NCBI GenBank assembly: GCA_947375135.1
Contig: CANCER010000004.1
Location: forward strand, 62,001-126,000
Length of the DNA: 64,000 bases
Origin: Comamonadaceae bacterium
GTDB taxonomy: Bacteria; Pseudomonadota; Gammaproteobacteria; Burkholderiales; Burkholderiaceae_C
Reading direction: 5' to 3'
Below the pieces are notes generated by a model. That model was not told where the DNA came from, searched no databases, and worked only from the letters and a program-made list of their open reading frames with translations. Positions 19,501 through 29,100 of this stretch are shown here, piece after piece; the stretch's first letter is position 1, and the number at the start of each line of letters is the position of its first letter. The position numbers and the translations under genes were made by a program.

Positions 19501-20021
19501 TGATTCTGCAGGAGTTCATCCCCGCCAGTGCCCCTGCGGGGGCCTCCAACTCCGTGCAGCTGCAGGCGACGCTGACCTTGGGCAACGCCAACCCGGCGTT
19601 GACCGCCACTTACAGCGTGACCGACATCACCAGTGCCAACATCGGATCCTTGCAGGTACAAAAGGCCGTTCGCAATGTGACCCAGGGCGGCAGCTTTGGC
19701 AGCAGCAACCAGGCCAAGCCCGGCGATACGCTCGAATACCAGATCACGTACATGAACCTGGGCGCCGCATCGATCAGCGGCCTGGAGATCGCCGACTATG
19801 TGTCATCGTTTGCAAGCTTTGTGTCGGCCACTGCGGATGCGCTGCCGGCGTCCCTGACGGGCTGTGCGAAGAATTCGCCCATCAACCCGGCCCCCGGTGC
19901 CGGCGTCTCCTGCACGGCCACCCAGGCAACCGGCGGCTCCGGCTCAGTGAGCTGGAAGTTCACCGGAACACTTGCGCCGGGGGCCAGCGGCATCGTCAGA
20001 CTTTCGGTGGTGGTGAACTAG
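13506..20021 (+). CDS. Surface cluster gene D: autotransporter-type passenger with PATR repeats but no barrel
   Basis: Translation starts at ATG 13506 inside the stop of gene C (ATGA), with GGGAG at 13494-13498 as ribosome-binding site. Of 2171 residues, 1-36 form a signal peptide (…SAFA). Residues 37-265 look like a concanavalin/LamG-type sandwich bounded by two cysteines. Residues 265-1650 hold three YWD…GTGSW…NWT modules and about eight autotransporter-associated strand repeats (PATR; pattern GTGTLxLTGxNTYTGATTV…GTLxxG), which build beta-helices. From about 1779 follows an SdrD-like module (GYVFNDSG…GIQNGAEAGLSGIAVSL), and the end is a DUF11-like domain (AKPGDTLEYQITYMNLG). PATR proteins normally end in a type V barrel; this one stops after the DUF11-like domain, so it must use another route to the surface. 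Coupling to gene C suggests the C barrel as partner (inference). Confidence 0.75.
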   Translation: MTVRMPGSGPLKKAVGRFFLLCGLVLLLLGTHSAFAQTQSYYYFFNNSYAPYTALSTGTKSLVNAGGSQSFLTDTVSIYNAPSCGSRTRGALQVQSVNNLNNVLFPLTSGEVATFGTDYTITMLMRFAGTTATWQRILNNGSASDIGFYATTSGVSFWPATGSIASGVFSTSAYSWITVSYQASTGNFDIYQNGVYLTSQNVSSYAAQANMQAPGMMFLQDDNITVENSPSTWLSYIHVSNAYVSNRTTSNSIFSEFMTYGCNLNSYYWDGSGSTNDSVVAGGTGAWTSAGTNWTDTTGSFNGTWGAAATAYFTNTAGTATIASGYSPSVGALNFASTGYTVAATGTGTISLAGTTNTITTPTGGIATISAPLAGGATNALNTAGTGTLYLTGTNTYTGATTVGAGTLSIGNGSTTGDISTTSAVSVATGATLGFNRSNAHSFAKVISGGGAVNQAGGGTTTLGVANTYTGATTVTAGTLQLGVNNAVPTGSAVSVSSGATLNLAGFSQSTSGLTVNGTLALGTNGSLTLTGGTNTVAAITGSGTITVNSGATLTLTGAISNSSVNIVLAGGTLNPGALTHSLGTLSLTANSTVDFSSNASLTVATLTPGTFTLNASGWVSGSGHFYATAVTGTPANNTASISPLNQITLGSNAASQTYWSSTANEFLIAAGTYTYWDTTVANSAVNGGTGSWDATTPNWTTSGGTPNGVWAGGTNTPIFQGTAGTATLANGYAASVGGLTFNTTGYTIAASGTGGLSLANTTNTVTTPTGGTATISAPIANGSGSTLTTAGTGTLVLTGDNTYTGSTTVASSGTLQIGNGGTTGSLTTGHVVANNGTLVFNRSDATTLAPVITNAASANTIFAGTGKVTLVGIGSIAGANSTVTINSGSTLQLCDGVSTTCQMGPPWIVINGELIYNIPSGSARSITKIYSGSGNFTLMGASDITLTGTSTYSGTTTLGTGTKLALGGGAGVGSIGSGTIVNNGQLFINRNNSITLANDISGTGSLVQGSSTAGVVNASAGTTILTGTNSYGTTTISAGTLQIGNGGTSGTLGGGAVTNNAALVFNRSDTLTTGNAISGTGSLTQAGTGTTMLSGANTYTGATAITAGTLSVGNGGASGDISTTSGVAVSSGATLRFNRTGSNTFGKVITGAGAVSNVASGTTVLSAANTYTGTTTVSAGTLQSGVANALPTGSAVTVSSGATLNLAGFSQSLAGLTDNGTLALGTDGSLTLTGGTSTIAAITGSGTITVNSGATLTLTGAVSNSNVNIVLAGGTLKPGTLTHSIGTLSLTANSTVDFSSNGSLTAATLTPGTFALNASGWVAGSGHLYATAVTGTPARDISGIAPLNQITLGSNAASKTYWSSTANELLAATGTYTYWDTSGGSGPVAGGTGSWDGTTSNWTLASGTPNGLWAGGTNTATFQGTAGTATIVNGYTASVGGLTFSTSGYTVAASGSGVLGLAGTTNTITTATGTATISAPITGGDLNALNTAGTGTLIIAGTHTYTGATTVGAGTLTLTGSLSSSSAVSVAAGATLAGTGTAAGSALVSGTLSPGNAGPGTLSTGPLVMAAGAAMAIELGAPGTTGGGVSDWVNVAGNVSLNGALTLSALSGFSSTGAYTILTYSGTRTGTFSSDNLAAMGYQGTIEYNDLLKQVNLVSLPRVRITEVSNGATGAFFFALTGLGASSTSLSTTSSGVGVSSAVYTGAISTASSMTQTAPAGWASTPTSGSCVDANGAGNGNGIGNIATLAGSTLTLSATAMRAGADITCTFTNTLNGISGYVFNDSGAPTAGANTGTPNDGIQNGAEAGLSGIAVSLTNCAGTTYVTTTTDGAGAYGIAVPAAQAGQAVCVTATLPAGFMATGANAAGTALPSAIPTSVGGTSYTFSRSGEQVGFTAPSSGAVTLNFGQVPVSTLVMNSVKQGAPGTVANHRTHVFTAGTGGSLQLSVSAGTATPAGYAWSEVVYVDPSCSGVMQAGLTKVTSPSVAVTVTQGQIVCLILQEFIPASAPAGASNSVQLQATLTLGNANPALTATYSVTDITSANIGSLQVQKAVRNVTQGGSFGSSNQAKPGDTLEYQITYMNLGAASISGLEIADYVSSFASFVSATADALPASLTGCAKNSPINPAPGAGVSCTATQATGGSGSVSWKFTGTLAPGASGIVRLSVVVN
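14691..15840 (+). repeat. Direct repeat copy 1 inside gene D (partner at 16800-17949)
   Basis: A segment of about 1.1 kb recurs 2109 bp downstream with strong similarity and no indel over most of its length: for example GCCAACACC at 14901 recurs at 17010 and CCAGGG at 15665 recurs at 17774. It covers the PATR, TLTLTGA and YWD modules. A 3-bp length difference appears only near the end. The period equals 703 codons. It indicates an internal in-frame duplication. Confidence 0.75.
16800..17949 (+). repeat. Direct repeat copy 2 inside gene D (partner at 14691-15840)
   Basis: This is the second copy of the approximately 1.1-kb in-frame duplication described at 14691. Differences are mostly third-position changes, so protein similarity is kept while the DNA has drifted; the duplication is therefore not very recent. 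Confidence 0.75.
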
Positions 20022-20080
20022 CCAGCCGCTGACCCGGGCGGTGGCTTTGGCTGCCGGCCGCGCGTACCTGCACGGGGTCA

Positions 20081-20099
20081 TTTGGCAAGATTTGCCAAA
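20081..20099. promoter_or_regulatory. Short palindrome upstream of gene E
   Basis: TTTGGCAAGATTTGCCAAA is a perfect 8-bp inverted repeat around a 3-base centre, 84 bp before the ATG of gene E. A TATACT hexamer at 20130-20135 could be a -10 element, but no good -35 pairs with it. The palindrome could be a repressor or activator operator or a short RNA hairpin; the role is inferred from position only. Confidence 0.5.
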
Positions 20100-20182
20100 G
20101 AACCGATAAGGGCAACTGACCTCCCTCGCTATACTGCGTGGTCGCAAAATCGAGTATGCCGGGGTGGGAAACTCCAATATAA

Positions 20183-23100
20183 ATGAATACTATTCAAAGA
20201 GCTTCATTGCTCCTGCGTTGGGTTATTGCCGCCGCGCTTGCACTGCCACTTGTTGCGGGTGCCACTTCCACCATCAACCTGGCACTGAGCCCGGCCACCA
20301 TTTATCCTGGTGACCCTGTCGCTCTCAACGTGCTCATCACCAACAGCGCGCAGACCCCCCTGACAGCCGCAGCGGTGTCCCTGGCCTTGCCCGCCAATGT
20401 CACGCTCTCCAGCGCCACGGCCAGCAGCAATACCTGTGGATTCAATGCCAGCGCACTGGCGGCGGGTGGCAGCTCGGTGGTCCTGACCGGTGGCACCATA
20501 CCCGCTGCGGTGAATGTGGGGACAACGGGTACCTGCGAATTTGTGATTGCTTTGGCGGCAACGGTGCCCAACAGTTACGGGGCAACGATACCGGCCAATG
20601 GCCCGACCCTGGTTTCGCCCAATACCTTCACCCCTGGCGGCAGCAACGCGGGTTATTCAGCCGTGGAAACCGGCACCACCGTCAGCAACTCGACCCCGGC
20701 GACTGCCACGCTGGTCGTTCAGTCCCTCACTGCGCCAACCGGATCCCTGTCCTTCAATCCAACGACCGTTCTCGTGGGTGATTCGACCCAGCTGAGTGTG
20801 GTTTTAACCAACAACAACGCGTCTGCAGACCTGCCACTGACGCAGTTCAGCCATGCCCTGCCGCTCGGCTTTGTGGTCGCCGGCACACCGGGCGCAGCGG
20901 TGAGTTGTACTGGAACAGGTTTTGTACTGGGCACCTTGTCGACCCCCACTGCGGCGGGCGTGGTGACGTCCGGGGACAGCACCATCACCCTGACCGGTGG
21001 AACCATCGCCAAAAGCGGTACCTGCACCTTGCGCGTGAATGTGACCGCACCCAACACGTCGGGCTCAGTCACCAGCACCGTAGCCGCGAACGCCATAGGC
21101 AACGCACGCGGACTTGCGAGTGCCTCCTTCGGTGGCAATGTGACCGTCAGCAACCCGTTGACGATCACGCAGGCCTTCTCGGTCAGCACGACCGTGGGGG
21201 ATGTTGCGACGCTGAAAATCACACTGGCGAACGCGTCCACCCAAAACAGCCTGAACGTCATCAGCTTTACCGATACCCTGGGCGCGAATTTGGTGCTCCA
21301 GGCGGGTGTGACGCCTGCACTGAGTTGTACCGGAACGGGCGCAACGGGTGCTACGCTGACCGCTGTCGCAGGCACCAATAGCATCACGCTCACCAATGCC
21401 GCTTTGGGTACGGTGTCCCCCCGGCAATGCGTGATTACGGTGGGCGTGGTCGCGACCGCAACGGGTAGCCTCACCAGCACGGTCACGACCACCGCGCCGG
21501 CCAGCCAGATCAGTACCGCCGGCGCCAACCCCATTGCGCTCACGGTTCCCGCCTCAAGCCAGAGCACCACCTTCACCAGCCCGCTGACCATCAGCCAGGC
21601 GTTCACCGGCAGTACGATTGCAGGAGAGGTGGCGACGCTGAAAATCACGGTGGCCAACGCTTCCGGCGTCAACCCCTTGACCATCACCGCGCTGACCGAC
21701 GTGCTAAGCGCGGGCCTGCTGCTCGATGCCAGTGTGACCCCCACCGTTGTCTGCAGCGGAACGGGTGCTGTCAATGGCAGCATCACGGCGACTGCGGGCA
21801 CCGGCAACATCACCATCAGCGGTGCGGTGGCGGGAACCACCGCGTCGAAAAATTGTGTCATCACGGTGGGCGTGACCGCGAGCGCTGCAAACTCCTACAC
21901 CAGTGCGGTGACCGCGACTTCGCCGTCGAGCCAGGTCAGCACAGGCGGCACCGTTCCCGTGAGCCTGGTGGTTCCCAATTCAAGCCAAGGTGTGACCTTC
22001 ACCAGCCCCTTGACGATCAGCCAGGCCTTTACGGGCAGCACGATTGCGGGGGAGGTGGCCATCCTGAAAATCACGGTGGCCAATGCGTCCAGCCTGAATA
22101 CATTGAACATCACCAGCCTGACCGACGTGCTTTCCGCAGGCCTGTTGTTGGATGCGAGCCAGACGCCAACAGTCGTCTGCAGCGGAACGGGCGCGGTCAA
22201 TGGAAGCATCACGGCCACACCGGGCACCCGGACCATTACGCTGACCGGTGCGGTGGCAGGAACTTCATCGCTGCGCAATTGCGTCATTACCGTGGGTGTG
22301 GTGTCCAGCGCCACCGGAACCTTCACCAGTGACATCACCACGGCATCGCCATCCAGCCAGATCATTACCGGGGGCGCAACACCCGCTACCTTGACCATTC
22401 CGGCTTCCTCTGGAAGTGTGACGTTTACCAGCCCTCTGACGATTAACCAGGCCACCAATCCGGCCTCGGGCACCAATATCCGACTGGGCGGCGTAGCGAC
22501 CCTGACCCTCACCATCGCCAACACGTCGACGGCCAATGGCATGTCCATTGCATCCTTTACGGACACCTTGGCCTCTGGCTTAACGCTGGATGCCAGCGTC
22601 ACCCCCACGGTGGTGTGTACCGGCGGCGTGAACGGGACGCTGACGGCGGTTGCGGGAAGTGCAAGCCTGAGCCTCGTCAACGCGGTGGCAGCCAAGAGTG
22701 GCAACTGCGTGGTCACGGTTGGCGTTGTCGCAACCGTGGCAGGAACCTACAACATGACGGGCGCTACCAGTTCGCCGGCAGCCCAGATCAGCACCGCCTC
22801 TTCAACCCCCGTTGCGCTGGTGGTGCCAGCTTCCGGCACCAGTGTGACCTACCTGGGTGGCGTCGTGTTGACCAAGAGCGGTCCCAGCACCGGTTACCAG
22901 GGGCAGAGTATTGCGTACACGGTAACGGTCAGTAACTGGACAGCAGGCGCAATTACGGGCGTCAATTTCACAGACACCATGCCCTCCGGGACCAACGTGG
23001 TCGGACCCCAGATGACACTGGATACGGGCAGTGCGCTCGGGGCCGGTTGCAGCGGAGGCACCTTCAATGCGGCATTAGACGCGACGGCTCTTACCTGGAC

Positions 23101-26100
23101 CGGTGGCACGGTGGCGGCGGCTTCGCCCCTTACCAGCACCGCGCCCAGTACATGCACGATCACGGTGGCGGCAGTGGTGCCGGCCTTGGCCCCTGTCGGT
23201 GCCCGCTACACCAACAGCTTGCCCGCAAACACGGCCTTTACGGGTACCACCGATACCAGTGCGGCGGTGAGCAATCTGGTGACGGTGTCGGCGCCGCGTT
23301 TGACAACGGCCGCATCGCTGACGGTGACGCAGGCGAATTTATCGCCTGCATCGATCGTCCAGGGCAATACCTCGGTACTGACCATCACCATCACAAACCC
23401 CACCGCCTTGCCGTTGACGGGAACCCTGTTTACCGACAACTTACCCGCCAACGTCACGGTGGCCTCGGTGCCCAATGCGAGCTCGACCTGCCCGGGCACC
23501 ACAATCAACGCGCTGCCCCGCGCCAGCACCTTTGATGTGAGCACCATGACCGTGCCGGCAAATGGCGGCACCTGCAGTGTCTCCGTCACATTGACCTCCT
23601 CGGTGGTCTCGTCCGGTGGCGGGTGGTCTATGACTTTGCCAGCGTTGGCGATCCAAAACAACGAAGGCGTTAGCAACTCGCAGGCGGCCGGTCCCAAGTC
23701 ACTGGTGGTTACCACCGGCCTTGGTGCAACGGCCGCGTTCAGTCCCGCGAGCACCGGACTGGGCGGCATCTCGCGCCTGAGCATCAATGTGACCAACAAC
23801 AGCCCTATTGCGCTGTCGGCATTGCAAATCACCAACCCCCTGCCCACCGGCAGCAACGCATTGGTCGTTGCCGATGCGCCCAATATCAGCACCACCTGTG
23901 CAGGCAATCCCGTGCTGACGGCCGTACCCGGCAGCACATCGGCTTCCATGACGGGAGCCACGTTGGCCACGGGTGCCAATTGCTATGTGTACGTCGACAT
24001 CAAGACCACTGCGTCCAACGCCAACACGTGGACCAACTCCCTTCCCATCGGGAACATCAGCAGTGCCGAGGGCTTGTCCAACACGGCAGCGGTGACGGCC
24101 ACGCTCACCAAAGTGGCCGCGGTATCCATTGGTATCAACAAGTCCTTTGCACCCATCAGCATTGTGGGTGGCGCACCGTCCACCTTGCGCATTGACCTGA
24201 CCAACCCGAACGGCGCATCCAGCGTTGTCAACGCCGTGTCATTCACCGACGCATTTCCAAGTGGCATGGAGGTGTACTCCGTCCCCAATGCCAACACAAA
24301 CTGCACCAACGGAACCATCACGGCGGTGCCGGGGGCAGGGCAGTTCTCCGTATCGGGTGTGGACATCGCCATTGGCGCAACCTGTGCCGTCTTTGTGGAC
24401 GTCACTTCCGTGAAGTCTTTGAACCTGACCAACACCATTGCTGCCGGAGCCATTGGTACCCAGCAGGGCTTTAGCAACACACTGCAAACGCAGGCGACGC
24501 TGTCCACCTTGCAGGGCATTAACCTGGAGAAGAGTTTCTCTCCCACGGCAGTCGCGCCGGGGCAAAAAGCGACGCTGACCGTGCGCATTATCAGCACGCT
24601 CAACACCACCAACTTGACGTCCGTGGCGGTGAGCGACAACCTGCCGACATCCCCTGCTGCCATGGTGGTGGCCACCCCGCCCAATATCAGCAGCACCTGC
24701 AATACCGCGCCCACCGCAACGGCAGGCTCCTCCACGGTCAGCATTGCCGGCGTCACGCTGGCACCCCAAAGTTCGTGTACTTTTTCAGTGGATGTGACGG
24801 TTCCAAGTGTCGGCACGTACGTGAACCAATTGCCCATTGGCGCAGCCACGTCCTTGGAGACATTTTCAAACCAGTCCGTTGCCACGGCTTCTCTCAACGC
24901 GTTGACCGCACCAACCGTCGGTCTGGCATTTGCGACCAGCCCGGTGAAAGCGGGTGTGTCCTCGGTGTTGACCATCACGCTGCGGATTCCGGCGCCTAGC
25001 CCTTCGAGCCTGACTTCTGTTTCCATGCAGAACACCCTGCCTGCCGGCTTGACAGTGGCAGCAACGCCTGGTGCATCCAACACCTGCGGTGCAGTCTTTG
25101 CGCCCGTTGCCGGCAGCTCCACCTTGTCGCTCACGGGGGGCACCATACCGGCAGGGGATGTGGCTTGCACACTGCAGGTCAGCGTTGTCAGCAACACGCC
25201 CGGGGCTTACACGCCGAGCGTGGGAATCGGTGCATTGGTCACAGCACAGGGCATATCCAACGCCGCTGCCGCGAGTGCCACCTTGACCGTGCTGCAGTTT
25301 CCCACGGTGGGAGTTGCCTTCAATCCTGTCAGCGTGGCGCCCAACGCGGCGGGGCAACTCAGCATCAGCTTGGGCAATAGCAACGCTACGGCGATCACGC
25401 TGAGCAGCGCGCTCACCATCACCTTGCCGACCTCACCGTCGGCCCTGCTGATCGTGGCACCCAATGGCCTGTCAACCACCTGTACCGGCACGGTCACTGC
25501 GGTAGCCGGAGCGGGGCAACTCAGCTTTTCCAGCGGTGGAACCATTCCGGCCGGTGGCTGCACGATCCATGTCAACGTGACGGCTGCCGTGAGCGGCACC
25601 TACACCCAAAACATCCCAGCCGGCAGCTTGCAGACCAGTGCGGGTAACCAGCAGAGCAATGCGAGTGCTGCGCTCGCCGTATCGAACAGTGCGCCGCCCA
25701 CAGCCACCGACCTGGTGGTCAGCATCAACAACGATGCAGCAGTCGCCTTGACCATCGGGGTCCTGTCCGCCACACCGCAGGCGCCTGCGACCATCAGCAG
25801 CTATTCAATTGTTACGGTTCCATCCTCCAAGGCATTGGTCTATTGCAATGCCGTGCTGGTGTCCGCTGCCAATTTGCCCTCCCCCTGCCTGGCAACTCAG
25901 ATCACGGTGGTCCCGGTGGGCGCACCCAGTGGCTTCACCACCTTTACCTACATTGCGACCGATTCTGGCAATCTGAGTTCCGTACCCGCAACGGTGACGG
26001 TGAACTTCAATACGCCCCCAACGGCCACGGCAGTGACCAATGCGGCCATCAACAGCAGCGCGACTTCCGCCCAGGTCCTTTCACCGATGGCAGGGACCGC

Positions 26101-29100
26101 CACCACAGCAGGGGCCACGCTCACAACCTACACCGTGGTCACGCTGCCAGCCAGTGGAAGCCTGTATTGCAACGCGGTAGTGATCAGCACTGTGCCAACT
26201 GCTTGTGCATTCAATGCCTTGGGCTTCATCCCTGCGTCTGCAACACCCAACCCGGTGACCTTCACCTACACCGTGACCGACTCCAACGGCATGGTGTCAA
26301 CGGTCGCGACTTTCTCGATCCCCTTGAACCTGCCGCCTGCCGCCACCGCCATCAACCCTGGCCTGAACAACAACCTGGTGAGTCCGGTGGCGATAGGGCC
26401 TTTGGCCGGTACGCCACAGGGCTCCGCCACGATCAGCAGCTACACCATCACCAGCCTTCCGGGTGCCAAACTGGCCTTGTATTGCAACGGCACATTGATC
26501 AGCACGGTTCCGACCAATTGCGCGAGCAACCAATTGAGCGCTTTGCCTTTGGCGGCTCCCACCGGTTCTGCCAATTTCAGCTACACCGTGACCGACTCCA
26601 ACGGGCTGGTCTCGCCGGTTGCAGCGGTGACCGTCAGCTTCAACACCCCGCCCACAGCCACCGCAGTGACCAACGCGGCCATCAACAACAATGCGGGCAC
26701 GGTTCAAGCGCTTGCTGCCATGGCAGGGACCGCCACCACAGCAGGGGCCACGCTCACAACCTACACCGTGGTCACGCTGCCAGCCAGTGGCAGCCTGTAT
26801 TGCAACGCGGTTGTGATCAGCACCGTGCCGACTGCTTGCGCATTCAATGCCTTGGGCTTCAAGCCTTCGTCTGCAACGCCCAACCCGGTGACCTTCACCT
26901 ACACCGTGACCGACTCCAACAGCATGGTGTCAACGGCTGCAGTGTTTTCGATTCCACTGAATGCGCTGCCCACCGCAACGGCCATCAACGCCAATCTGAA
27001 CAACAACCTGGTGACCGCCGTTGCACTGGGGCCGTTGGCGGGTACTGCACAGGTGTCTGCCACCATCGTCAGCTATACCCTGACCAGCCTGCCCGGTGCC
27101 AAGCTGGCCCTGTACTGCAACGGCACATTGGTCAGCACGGTTCCGGCCAATTGCGCGGGCAACCAAGTGACCGCCTTGCCGTTGTTGGCCCCCACGGGTT
27201 CGGCTAATTTCAGCTACACCGTGACCGACTCCAACGGCATGGTCTCACTGGCTGCCACGGTAACGGTGAACTTCAACACCCCACCCACTGCGACCACAGG
27301 CCTGTTCGCATTGCTGGATCCTGCCGTCGCAGGCTCTCAGGCCATGCCCACCCTAAGCGGTACCGTCACCACACCCGGTGCAACCTTGCAGAGCTACACA
27401 GTGACCCGGCTTCCCTTGTCCGGCCTCTTGAATTGCAGCGGTACGCCCATCTCGGTGGTTCCAACGGCTTGTGCCGCGACGGGCTTGGGCTTCACACCTG
27501 CCGCGATCACTTCGGCGATCCTGGATTTTCAGTTCACGGTTACCGACTCCAATGGCCAGGTCTCGCAGCCCGCCACGGTAACGATCACGGTGGAGGCCAG
27601 TCCTGCACTCACCATCGTCAAGACATCCGGTGGCGCCATGACGGTGGGCTTTGACGGCCGCTACACGCTCCAGGTGTCCAACGCTGCGCCCCTCATGCCC
27701 ACCAGCGGTGTGGTGACCGTGGTGGATGTCTTGCCGGCAGGGCTCGACCTGGTTTCGGCCAGCGGCAGTTCCACGCCCAGCGCCTGGACCTGCGTCTGGA
27801 CATTGGCCACCCGCACCGTGTCTTGCACCAGCCCGGTCGTTATTGCGGCCAACAGCAGTGCCGAACCCATTGTGCTGGTGGTCAGGCCCACGGCCCTGGC
27901 CGTCAGCACGGGCACCTCGGCCGATATTCCCAACACGGCAACGGTGTCCGGTGGTGGCGAGCTTCCCGGCTATGCGAACGGATCGTCACCCGGCTCCAAG
28001 CCCCACAGCTCCACCGCCACGCAGACCGTGTCACTGGCCGCCGTGGTGAGCGGCTCCTCCTGGGTGGACCTGAACCACAACGGCGCACGCGACCCCGGTG
28101 AACCCCTTCCGGCACCCGACACTGTCCGGGTGGAGGTCTGGCCTGCCGGAACCACGGCCGCGCAAGCGGCCAGCGGCACGCCCCTGAAGTCTGCCCTCGT
28201 GGATGCCGCCGGCAACTACACTTTGACGGCGCCTGTGGGCTCGGTGCAGATCCGCTTCATCAATGTGCTCACCCAATCCACCCTGGGTCTGCCGGTCAAC
28301 GGTGAGACGCCGGCCAGCCGCAACCAGGCGGCCAGCACAGGCAGCAACGGCGTGGTTGCCAATGGCGTGATTGACAACATCACCCTGGCAGCCGGCGCCA
28401 CGCTGACGCAGCAAAGTTTGCCCATCGATCCGCAGGGCGTGGTTTATGACTCCGGCACCCGCCTGCCCATTGGCGGTGCCTCTGTCACCTTGCTGGTGGG
28501 CGGCGTGCCGGTGCCGGTGGGCTGCCTTGCAGGGGGGGCCAATCCCTTTGTGACTGCCGCCTCCGGTGGCGCCGCAGGCCTGTACCAATTCCTGCTGGAC
28601 TTTGCCGCTGCGGGCTGCAGCGCACTGTCGGGCCGCAGCTTTGACCTCAACGTCGTGGCCAGCGGATACAGCGCGCCCTCGCAGGTGCTTCCCGTCAGCG
28701 CAGGCAGTTTCACCGCGCCCGCCGGCAGCGGGAATTTCGCGGTGGTAGCCAAGGCCACGGCTCCTGCAGCGGCTGATCCGACCACGCATTACCTGACCGT
28801 GGTGCTCTCGTCCACCTCCAAGGGCGTGGTCAACAACCACCTGCCGCTGGACGGCGCCGCAACGGCCGGACTGGCCTTGAGCAAAACAGCGAACAAAGCC
28901 ACTGCGGAGATTGGTGACACCGTGCGCTACACCATTGTTCTTCGCAATACGGGCAAGGGCACGTCGGGTAGCACCACCCTGACCGACCGCCTGCCGCTGG
29001 GCTTCAAGTACATGCAGAACACGGCGGTGCTGACGGTCAACGGCACGGCGCAGTTGCTCACGCCCCTGTCCGTCGGCACCGTCCTGACGTTCCCGTTCCC

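Noticed and set aside
13506..20021. A classical type Va autotransporter
   Set aside because: PATR repeats are present, but there is no C-terminal barrel and the protein does not end in a terminal aromatic outer-membrane strand.
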